Source of the DNA: Clostridiales bacterium | Lineage (GTDB): Bacteria; Bacillota_A; Clostridia; Oscillospirales; Oscillospiraceae | Assembly (NCBI GenBank): GCA_019417795.1 | Contig: DXUR01000146.1 | Span: 1 to 6,691, forward strand | Direction of reading: 5' to 3' | DNA: 6,691 nt | Shown here: one piece after another, positions 1 through 5,724 of the stretch | How positions within the stretch are numbered: the first letter of the stretch is position 1 | Layout of the letters: each line of letters starts with the position of its first letter | The notes under the pieces: generated by a model | What the model saw: only the letters and a program-made list of their open reading frames with translations | Database searches by the model: none | What the model was told of the DNA's origin: nothing | Program-made: the position numbers and the translations under genes

Positions 1-53
1 CCATTCAGTTCAATGATTCTATCGAGATATTTTGCTCTCGTGATTGTTTTCAT
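1..53 (-). CDS. N-terminal fragment of a possible AAA_14/DUF4143-type ATPase (partial, runs off left edge)
   Basis: Reading leftwards from an ATG at 53-51, the frame stays open to the window edge and gives MKTITRAKYLDRIIELN, followed by a Gly codon cut at its third base. This resembles the N-terminus of AAA_14/DUF4143-type ATPases, which often begin with a basic residue, 'YL' and a short helix just before the P-loop. The P-loop itself would lie outside the window, so the assignment is from pattern memory only. The ribosome binding site is weak (GCGGGTGA, about 4 bases before the ATG), unlike the strong sites of the transfer genes. A separate promoter lies about 60 bases upstream, so the gene probably forms its own transcription unit. 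It is not a usual Tn1549-family backbone gene at this place and may be cargo. Alternatives are a small unknown ORF or another nucleotide-binding protein. Confidence 0.45.
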   Translation of the reverse strand, partial: MKTITRAKYLDRIIELN

Positions 54-114
54 ATAGTCACCCGCTTTCAAAAATTGAAGTTTTTTCATTTCTCGAAACC
101 GCTTCGCTGTACTT

Positions 115-143
115 ATTATACTGTCTGCTAATAGTATATGCAA
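115..143 (-). promoter_or_regulatory. Sigma-A-type promoter for the left-edge gene
   Basis: On the minus strand a perfect -10 box TATAAT (120-115) follows a -35-like TTGCAT (143-138) at exactly 17 bases. The -35 box is only half consensus, which suggests moderate strength or a need for an activator. Transcription would start near 108 and give a leader of roughly 55 bases before the ATG at 53. The promoter sits between copies of the repeat at 62-188, so it is a candidate for control through those repeats. Confidence 0.65.
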
Positions 144-150
144 GATGTCA

Positions 151-185
151 CTTTCAAAAACGCAAATTTTTTTATTTTTTGAAAG
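151..185. repeat. AT-rich hairpin-forming inverted repeat
   Basis: CTTTCAAAAA (151-160) pairs perfectly with TTTTTGAAAG (176-185) across a 15-base AT-rich loop. It lies upstream of the -35 box of the left-edge promoter and downstream of the transfer operon. It could weaken read-through or serve as a protein-binding site. It lacks the GC-rich stem of a standard intrinsic terminator. The right arm is shared with the larger 62-188 inverted repeat, so the two structures compete for it. Confidence 0.5.
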
Positions 186-200
186 CGGAAACTATGTAAA

Positions 201-218
201 GGCAACCCGAAGGCTGCC
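201..218 (-). terminator. UUCG-capped hairpin after the last transfer gene (weak or leaky terminator candidate)
   Basis: On the minus strand GGCAGCC (218-212), loop TTCG (211-208) and GGTTGCC (207-201) form a 7-bp stem with one G-U pair. The C(UUCG)G tetraloop is unusually stable. It begins 22 bases beyond the stop codon of the DUF4366 gene at 241. Only three Ts follow the stem before ACATAG, so the U-tract is poor. It may terminate inefficiently, protect the 3' end of the mRNA, or both. A smaller AGGC/GCCT stem lies just before it at 220-232. Confidence 0.5.
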
Positions 219-240
219 CCAGGCATCAAGCCTATCCTGT

Positions 241-924
241 TTACACAGGTTCATTATCATCTTCATCGACGGAGCTATCTTCATCGTCGTCCTCAAACTC
301 CGGATCGTACCCATAGTCCTCGTCATCGTCCACATAATCAGCATCTGGGTCAGGCTTTGCCGCTTCCTGTGCCTTCTTCTTTTCCTGGACTTTCTTAAAT
401 ACGAAGAATCCACCACCACAGGCAAGCACAATCAGAGTAAGAATCGCCGGGAGCATATTTGTGGATTTCGGCTTTTCCTCCGGTGTCGGTTCTGTAATTT
501 CAGGAACTGTTTCAACTACTTCCGGCTTTGTTTCCTCAACCGGCTTGGTGAACTCTGCAACTTCTTCCTCGTCCATCAGCTTGAGCAGGTCGGCTTCATC
601 CACCTGATTCAGAAAATGCACGGTTTCCTCGCCCTTATCATCACGGTCAATGATGATATAGAAGTAGTTTCCGTTTTTGGTTACAGCGGTAATGAACTGC
701 TTTCCGCTTTTCGTAGGCGAGCCAGCGTCATCAACCAAAGTCAGATTGCCGTCGGGAGTAAGCGGTAGCATCGGCTCCTCCGGCTCTGTTTCGGGAACTT
801 TTTCTTCGACCGCAGGTTCTTCAGTCGCTACGCTTTCATCTACATAGGCAAATGCCGTTGTAGAAAACACGCCAAAACACATTGCACACGCCAGCAATGC
901 GGCTCCAATTTTCTTAAATCTCAT
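241..924 (-). CDS. DUF4366 (CD1107-family) mobile-element membrane protein
   Basis: The protein has 227 residues. I chose the ATG at 924 because an AGGAGG site at 939-934 lies 9 bases upstream; the earlier in-frame ATG at 942 would put that site inside the gene. A basic start and hydrophobic core with cleavage near AFA-YV (about residue 26) form a signal peptide. Residues about 75-117 hold the family's recognisable GNYFYIIIDRDDKG stretch and the VHFLNQVDEADLL stretch. A Pro/Glu-rich linker (118-154) leads to one membrane segment (about 157-176), then a basic KKVQEKKK patch. The last 36 residues contain 21 Asp/Glu. Predicted topology: extracellular domain, single span, acidic cytoplasmic tail. 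It overlaps the end of the DUF4315 gene by 11 bases, so the two are probably translationally coupled. The family is a constant partner of Tn1549-type transfer genes, but its biochemical role is unknown to me. Confidence 0.88.
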   Translation of the reverse strand: MRFKKIGAALLACAMCFGVFSTTAFAYVDESVATEEPAVEEKVPETEPEEPMLPLTPDGNLTLVDDAGSPTKSGKQFITAVTKNGNYFYIIIDRDDKGEETVHFLNQVDEADLLKLMDEEEVAEFTKPVEETKPEVVETVPEITEPTPEEKPKSTNMLPAILTLIVLACGGGFFVFKKVQEKKKAQEAAKPDPDADYVDDDEDYGYDPEFEDDDEDSSVDEDDNEPV

Positions 925-1171
925 TCTGCGTTTCCTCCTCATTCATAGTATTGATCGTATCAGGCTTCGGAGCCATATCCGCAGCAAACATACGGAGCAG
1001 CTCGGAAAGCTGTTCGGGATTCAGGTTCGCAGCATGAACCATCTCATGGATTTCGGAATTTTCCTCCTCACGGTATCTGCGTTCCAGGTCTTTCACCTTA
1101 GCATCCCATTCTGCCCGTTTCTTACGGGCTTTTTCAAGGTCTGCACCTATTCTGTCTAACTTGGCACTCAA
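914..1171 (-). CDS. DUF4315 coiled-coil protein (TTG start)
   Basis: This is an 85-residue soluble protein. Residues 1-38 are a charged heptad-like helix rich in Lys, Arg and Glu, probably a coiled coil. A second short helix follows around NPEQLSELLRMF (51-62), then a polar tail. This matches the small DUF4315 proteins found between the C40 hydrolase and DUF4366 in Tn1549/CTn-type elements. The start is TTG at 1171: an AAAGGAGG site (1187-1180) lies 8 bases upstream and overlaps the stop codon of the hydrolase gene. The nearby ATG at 1178 is out of frame. The 14-base gap upstream and the 11-base overlap downstream suggest coupled translation. No catalytic motif is visible. A structural or adaptor role at the transfer machine is inference. 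Confidence 0.85.
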   Translation of the reverse strand: MSAKLDRIGADLEKARKKRAEWDAKVKDLERRYREEENSEIHEMVHAANLNPEQLSELLRMFAADMAPKPDTINTMNEEETQNEI

Positions 1172-1185
1172 TCGCCATCCCTCCT

Positions 1186-2922
1186 TTAGTTTCTGATTCT
1201 GCCGAAGCAGTAAAAATGCTGTTGCCAGTAATTCGATTCGATAGAAGCGTAGGAAATGGGGTTTCCGCAGTGGATCATCATACCATTGCCAACATAGATA
1301 CCAACGTGTGATGCACCGGAGGTATCATAAGTGCCTTGGAAGAAAATCAAATCTCCCGGTTTGGCAGAGCTTTTCGGGATAATGTCGCATACGCCCATCA
1401 AACCGTTTGCGGTCAAACGACCAACACTCCAACCGTTTCCGCAGTGATTGATTACATAGGAAACAAATCCGGAGCAGTCAAAGGAGGTAGACGGGCTGCT
1501 GCCGCCCCACACATACGGGTATCCCAGATATTTTTCAGCTTCCCGAATCATATTGGCAAATCTTGTGTCTGTCAGCGCTTCGCCCGGAATATCATAATCG
1601 GTGTACTCGCCGCCAGGGGTGGCGTAAATGTCATTTCCGAAAATATCCGGTCTGTTGCCCCTTGTCTGAAGCAAAATTCTATATCGCTCCATATCATCTT
1701 CCGACAAGCCGGAATTTGAAATCACACTGTTCAAGCCCTTATTTCTGAGCTTCACATTCAGAATATAATATTCGTAATCTTCTTCCTCTGTTGTTGTCTC
1801 TCCCGTTTCGGGATCAGTAGAAGATGTTGTTCGTGTACGAATCTCTACTACTTCCGTCAGGGTCAGCTCATATTGTTGCTCAAATAGCCATTGCAGGGTA
1901 GCCTGCACCTCATCTCTGGTGTAATCCTCAAACTTCACCGTCAAATACGCCGCCAGCTCATAAGGATTGTGGTTGATTTCATCAAGGTCATACCGGTACT
2001 CGTCATATCCGCTATGAGTACGCTCGATATTATTGATTTTATTGCGGAGCGCAGCTTCCAAAGCCTTGTAATCATTGTCCGCACCAATAATATCTTCCTC
2101 TTTTGCAGTAAAAGAAGTTCCCAGAATGATCTGTGTGCCGCCTTGGAACATAGCCGAACAAGACGAGAACATCCCTGAGAGTATCATAAAAAGCAGTCCG
2201 GCAATCAAAACAAACAGAATCGTTTTAGAGTGTGTGGTGCAGAACTCCGTTACTCTTTCTGTGATGTTCTTGGCTCCCTGAGCTGCTTTGCCCGTTGCCT
2301 TGCCTGCACCCTTAGATGCAGAAGCCGTTGTCGAAGCGGTATTCTTACCGGCTTTGGCGGCAGCATATTCTTTCTTGATTGCCCTTTTCTGTTGCCAACG
2401 GGAAAAGGGATTGGAACCGGCATCGGGGTTGTCCTTTTTGAACTTCTCATACAGGGCATTTACATTTGCTTTATCTGACTTCTCAACCAGCTTTTCCGCC
2501 TTGTCGTAGGCTTTCAGCTTGTGACTGTAAACGGCATGATCGACGGTATAGACAGTGGATTCAACAGCCTTGGTCGTTTCCTGCACAGCCTGAACGCCGA
2601 TATTATCATCCTCATATTCTGACACCGCCCGATGTGCTTTGGATGTGAGCGTGACTGCGGCACCACGGCTTGCCATGTGCTTTGCCACAGATGGGCGCTC
2701 GATTTCCGTAAACTCCGCTTTTTCAAAACGGAGCTTTGCTTTACGGGAACCGGCTGCATCTGTTTCCAGCTTTAGCTTCGGCTTTGCCTTTTTAGAAGCC
2801 AATTTGTCTGCCGCTTTTTCAGCCCTATCAACCGCCTTATCTGCACGGTCGGCAGCTTTCTTCACATGAGAATCTGCAAGGTCATCTTCGGTAAAACGGA
2901 GTCGTGTAGGTCTTTTCGCCAT
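1186..2922 (-). CDS. Membrane-anchored NlpC/P60 (C40) peptidoglycan hydrolase, CD1108 family
   Basis: The protein has 578 residues and starts at an ATG with GGAGG 8 bases upstream. Residues 1-220 are cytoplasmic, highly charged and Ala/Lys-rich, with helical repeats of the AADRADKAVDRAEKAADK type near 23-40. One membrane segment lies at about 233-252. Residues 280-430 form an extracellular region ending in the conserved RGNRPDIFGNDIY stretch. Residues 453-578 are the C40 domain: YPYVWGGSSP, then FDCSGFV with catalytic Cys483, SHVGIYVG with catalytic His539, and His551 in MIHCG as likely third residue. Such enzymes cleave stem-peptide bonds in peptidoglycan and open the wall for the transfer channel (VirB1-like role). 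No muramidase domain is seen, unlike the two-domain Tn916 Orf14/CwlT. It begins 3 bases after the VirB4 stop codon. Confidence 0.93.
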   Translation of the reverse strand: MAKRPTRLRFTEDDLADSHVKKAADRADKAVDRAEKAADKLASKKAKPKLKLETDAAGSRKAKLRFEKAEFTEIERPSVAKHMASRGAAVTLTSKAHRAVSEYEDDNIGVQAVQETTKAVESTVYTVDHAVYSHKLKAYDKAEKLVEKSDKANVNALYEKFKKDNPDAGSNPFSRWQQKRAIKKEYAAAKAGKNTASTTASASKGAGKATGKAAQGAKNITERVTEFCTTHSKTILFVLIAGLLFMILSGMFSSCSAMFQGGTQIILGTSFTAKEEDIIGADNDYKALEAALRNKINNIERTHSGYDEYRYDLDEINHNPYELAAYLTVKFEDYTRDEVQATLQWLFEQQYELTLTEVVEIRTRTTSSTDPETGETTTEEEDYEYYILNVKLRNKGLNSVISNSGLSEDDMERYRILLQTRGNRPDIFGNDIYATPGGEYTDYDIPGEALTDTRFANMIREAEKYLGYPYVWGGSSPSTSFDCSGFVSYVINHCGNGWSVGRLTANGLMGVCDIIPKSSAKPGDLIFFQGTYDTSGASHVGIYVGNGMMIHCGNPISYASIESNYWQQHFYCFGRIRN

Positions 2923-2925
2923 ACA

Positions 2926-5352
2926 TTACGCCTCCTTTTCCTGTGCCACCTCGTTTAACTTCGTGGTCATAATGCGATACAGTTCCAGATCTGTCGGGAA
3001 TCGGTCAATGAACGGCAGAATCACATTGCCATAGAACAGAAGTCCTTCGCCCTCACCGGAGTTGGTTACATAGGACAGCTGATGCGGCGAAATGTTCAAC
3101 CGCTGTGCCAGAATACTTCGGTCATCGCTTGCCTGATTCAGCATATAGATGAAATCAGAGTTTTCGAGGATGTTGGCAATCTCCGGGGAACGAAGCAGGT
3201 CTTTGACATTCTGAGTAATACCGGTCGGCAAGCCGCCCCATTTACGGAATCGCTTCCAGATTTCTACGGAATAGGTTGCCGTCTGTTCTTCCTTCAGAAG
3301 CAGATGGAACTCGTCAATATAATATCTGGTCGATTTACCGGCAGAACGGTTGGCAGTTACACGCCCCCAGACCTGATCCTGAACGATCAGCATACCGATT
3401 TTTTTCAGCTGATTGCCCAGCTCCTTAATGTCGAAGCACACCAGACGATTCTGAATATCCACATTGGTTCTGTTGTTAAACAGTTTCAGAGAACCCTTAA
3501 CATAGATTTCCAAGGCGGTCGCTACATGGTGGGCTTCCTTTTCGTCCTGTTTCAGAAGGGCATCATACAAATCCTCAAGGATCGGCATATTCTCAGGGGC
3601 AGGATTGTCGAAATATCTCTGGTAAATCTGATGCACACAACGGTCGATAACCGTCTTTTCGATAGGCTGCAAGCCATCCTTACTGCCCATAATCAACTCA
3701 CAGAGGGACAGGATAAAATCAGCTTTCAGTGCTACCGGGTTGTCATCCTCAGAGTAGTTCAGGTTGATGTCCATAGGGTTGATATAGTTGGTACTGGAGG
3801 AGCTGATTTTTACCACCTGACCATTGAACTTGTGAACCAGAGCCGCATATTCCGCTTCGGGGTCGCAGATGATAATATCGTCATCCGTAACCAGGAACGC
3901 ATTGGTGATTTCACGCTTTGCGGAAAAGGATTTACCGGAACCGGGAGTACCCAGAATCAGTCCGTTGGGGTTCTTGAGCTTCTTTCTGTCCACCATGATA
4001 AGGTTGTTCGACAGAGCATTCAGCCCGTAATAGAGCGTTTCTCCACCATTCTGGAACAGCTCCTGCGTGGTGAAAGGCACAAAAATAGCCGTGGAACTGG
4101 TAGTCAGGCCACGACGAATCTCAATCAGGTTTTGTGCCAAAGGCAGGCTGCTCATCAGTCCGGATTCCTGCTGAAAATCCAAACGACGCAGATTGCAGTT
4201 ATGCTTCTGGGCGATGCTCTGTGCCTGGAACACATTGTTCTCCAGTTCCTGCTCGGTGCGCCCGGTGTTCAGCACCAGAAATGTCACCATGAACATTCGC
4301 TCATTCTGGCTCTGCAATTCTTTCAGAAGTGACTTCGCATCTTTACCATAGGTAGCAAGGTCAGATGGGATAATGTCCATGTCATAGCCAGAACGCACAG
4401 CCTTTTTCTGTTCCTCGATTTTGGAACGGTCAAGCTCGGTGATGATTCTCTTGATGGTCTTAATCGCCGCAGTCTGGTCAACCGACTGGATGTGCATGGT
4501 CACGATCTGCGTGGATTCCATATCCAGAAAATCCGCCAGCATACGATCAGACAGGTCTGATGCCGTAATTGCCAGATAAGACATCGAACCGAAGATACTG
4601 CCCATCTGGAAGGTGCGGTTGGTCTTAAAGGCAAACGCCGTCGGAGCAATGAAGTCCTTTACGGACAGCCCGGATTCCACAAGATACTTCCAATCGAAGA
4701 AGAACTTATCATTATCACCCATGTGGAACATAGAGTGCATCAGATGCAGCCGCTCTTTGCCGTTCATGGTAGTGGCAATGACACCCAAACGCCGAAAGTT
4801 ATTGAGCAGATCGTTTTCGATATGGTTGAGTCTCGGCTTTGCCTGCCGCATGGATTCGGCTTCAATGCCGAATGTCAGGTACTTGGTTTTGGTCAAGCCG
4901 TTGTTGCCCTGCGCCAACTGCTTTTTCAGCATCTGGCTATACTCGGCACGGACGGGATTGAAGCTGTCCTTCTTGAACGGGATACGGATACTCTTTTCAA
5001 AGCTTTCAGCATCGGTACTCAGGTTCATAAAGGAAAGCTCAAAGTGAATGGAGCTGTCAAAGAAATTCAGGAAACTGCACCACTCATCGAAGATGGCAGT
5101 CTTATCTTCCTGCTGTGCCAGCTGATAGTTGATGTCCTGAAACTGAATGGTCTTGGTGTAATAACTGTCAGTGACACGGCAGATGCCATCCGGGAACATT
5201 CTCTGAAAGGGAATGGACTGCTGTGCAGTCTGCGGAATACCGTTGTCCTTCTTTGCCCGTTCCACAACAGCTTTAATTTCTCGCTGCTGCTTCCGATTCA
5301 GATTTGCAGGCATTTTGATGTTTCTTGCCTGTGGCTTCTTTTTGAAAAACAA
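2926..5352 (-). CDS. virB4: VirB4-type conjugative transfer ATPase, CD1110 family (TTG start)
   Basis: The protein has 808 residues, a typical full length. It is the motor ATPase of the type IV secretion channel and acts at the inner face of the membrane. Numbering from the chosen start, residues about 30-430 are the N-terminal VirB4/TraE-like region. Walker A is GTPGSGKS (468-475), followed by IIICDPEAEYAAL (494-506). Walker B is YYIDEFHLLL (677-686, with Asp680-Glu681), and the GLPTGITQNVKDLL motif (706-719) precedes the C-terminus. An AAAAGGAGG site at 5370-5362 directly abuts an in-frame TTG at 5361, too close for initiation, but lies 9 bases from the TTG at 5352, giving an N-terminus MFFKKKPQ. 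The start lies inside the preceding PrgI gene, an 80-base overlap in another frame. The stop is 3 bases before the C40 gene. All catalytic motifs are intact. Confidence 0.95.
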   Translation of the reverse strand: MFFKKKPQARNIKMPANLNRKQQREIKAVVERAKKDNGIPQTAQQSIPFQRMFPDGICRVTDSYYTKTIQFQDINYQLAQQEDKTAIFDEWCSFLNFFDSSIHFELSFMNLSTDAESFEKSIRIPFKKDSFNPVRAEYSQMLKKQLAQGNNGLTKTKYLTFGIEAESMRQAKPRLNHIENDLLNNFRRLGVIATTMNGKERLHLMHSMFHMGDNDKFFFDWKYLVESGLSVKDFIAPTAFAFKTNRTFQMGSIFGSMSYLAITASDLSDRMLADFLDMESTQIVTMHIQSVDQTAAIKTIKRIITELDRSKIEEQKKAVRSGYDMDIIPSDLATYGKDAKSLLKELQSQNERMFMVTFLVLNTGRTEQELENNVFQAQSIAQKHNCNLRRLDFQQESGLMSSLPLAQNLIEIRRGLTTSSTAIFVPFTTQELFQNGGETLYYGLNALSNNLIMVDRKKLKNPNGLILGTPGSGKSFSAKREITNAFLVTDDDIIICDPEAEYAALVHKFNGQVVKISSSSTNYINPMDINLNYSEDDNPVALKADFILSLCELIMGSKDGLQPIEKTVIDRCVHQIYQRYFDNPAPENMPILEDLYDALLKQDEKEAHHVATALEIYVKGSLKLFNNRTNVDIQNRLVCFDIKELGNQLKKIGMLIVQDQVWGRVTANRSAGKSTRYYIDEFHLLLKEEQTATYSVEIWKRFRKWGGLPTGITQNVKDLLRSPEIANILENSDFIYMLNQASDDRSILAQRLNISPHQLSYVTNSGEGEGLLFYGNVILPFIDRFPTDLELYRIMTTKLNEVAQEKEA

Positions 5353-5707
5353 TTCGTTCAACCTCCTTTTCCAGTTTGTACTGACGCATCAAAGCGTCAT
5401 AATAGTTGTCCGTCTGATAAGGGCGAACCTTGGGACGAACGAATTTGGTCTGAATGAAGTGTTCTACAACCACTTCCAACGGCTGACTATCCTTTTCATA
5501 CATTGCCAGAAAGAACAACGGTAACATGACGATCATCATGGACAGTGCTGCAAGGCTCACATTTCCGGTTGCTTTGACCAGAAAGAAAATCGGCACTCCG
5601 ATGAGCGCCGCCGCACCAAAGCAAAGTAACTGCCGTTTCGTCAGATTGAAGAACACTTTTGTTTTTACCCTCGTCAGGTCACGAGGTACGGGAATATACG
5701 CTGCCAA
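5273..5707 (-). CDS. PrgI-family inner-membrane transfer protein (TTG start)
   Basis: This is a 144-residue protein opening with the family hallmark AAYIPVPRDLTRVKTKVFFN, then LTKRQLLCFG. Two membrane segments follow at about 27-45 and 50-69, with a cytoplasmic tail containing the conserved PLEVVVEHFIQTKFVRPKVR stretch and a TDNYYDAL motif. In Gram-positive conjugation systems PrgI/TcpE-like proteins are small membrane components encoded directly before the VirB4 ATPase and probably dock it at the membrane (VirB3-like role, inferred). The start is TTG at 5707, with AAGGAGG (5721-5715) 7 bases upstream. It begins 17 bases after the TrbL-like gene. The last 27 codons, including the stop, are overlapped by virB4, so the charged, Ala-rich C-terminus is constrained by two reading frames. 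Confidence 0.9.
   Translation of the reverse strand: MAAYIPVPRDLTRVKTKVFFNLTKRQLLCFGAAALIGVPIFFLVKATGNVSLAALSMMIVMLPLFFLAMYEKDSQPLEVVVEHFIQTKFVRPKVRPYQTDNYYDALMRQYKLEKEVERIVFQKEATGKKHQNACKSESEAAARN
5362..5370 (-). promoter_or_regulatory. Ribosome binding site that decides the virB4 start
   Basis: AAAAGGAGG on the minus strand lies entirely within the PrgI coding sequence, over its Lys-Glu-Val codons near residue 114. Its distance decides between two TTG codons: 0 bases to 5361 and 9 bases to 5352. The second is the plausible start. Confidence 0.75.
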
Positions 5708-5724
5708 ACAATTTCCTCCTTCCC

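Larger units (their letters stand above)
62..188. repeat. 13-bp perfect inverted repeat bracketing the promoter
   Basis: CCGCTTTCAAAAA at 62-74 is the exact reverse complement of TTTTTGAAAGCGG at 176-188. The symmetry continues imperfectly outwards: the reverse strand of 50-61 reads GTGACTATATGA and the plus strand after 188 reads AAACTATGTAAA, sharing ACTAT. A third, shorter copy (CTTTCAAAAA, 151-160) lies inside, in the same orientation as the first. The enclosed 127 bases are AT-rich and contain the promoter at 115-143. I see no direct target-site duplication at either boundary, so a MITE-like insertion is possible but unsupported. Paired operator sites for a regulator, or an RNA structure, are alternatives. 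Confidence 0.6.

Noticed and set aside
62..188. Complete MITE or insertion sequence
   Set aside because: The terminal inverted repeat is present, but no target-site duplication is visible and the outward similarity is inverted, so I report only a repeat unit.
247..330. Repetitive tcatcttcatcgtcgtc-like stretch
   Set aside because: It is explained by runs of Asp and Glu codons in the acidic tail of the DUF4366 protein, not by a DNA repeat or CRISPR.
145..768. 207-codon open frame on the plus strand
   Set aside because: It is antisense to the DUF4366 gene; its hydrophobic stretches are the reverse of the acidic-tail codons.
924..942. Upstream ATG at 942 as start of the DUF4366 gene
   Set aside because: The AGGAGG site would lie inside the gene just after this ATG; the ATG at 924 has the correct 9-base spacing and a normal signal peptide.
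2382..2409. CCCTTTTC / GAAAAGGG 8-bp inverted repeat with a 12-base loop
   Set aside because: It lies within the conserved NPFSRWQQKRAIKK coding region of the C40 gene and is probably due to codon use; no U-tract or regulatory context.
3082..4332. 416-codon open frame on the plus strand
   Set aside because: It is antisense to the conserved VirB4 ATPase core, has no good ribosome binding site and shows no recognisable protein motif; it is a codon-bias shadow.
4723..5457. 244-codon open frame on the plus strand
   Set aside because: It is antisense to the virB4 and PrgI genes, without plausible protein features or initiation signals.
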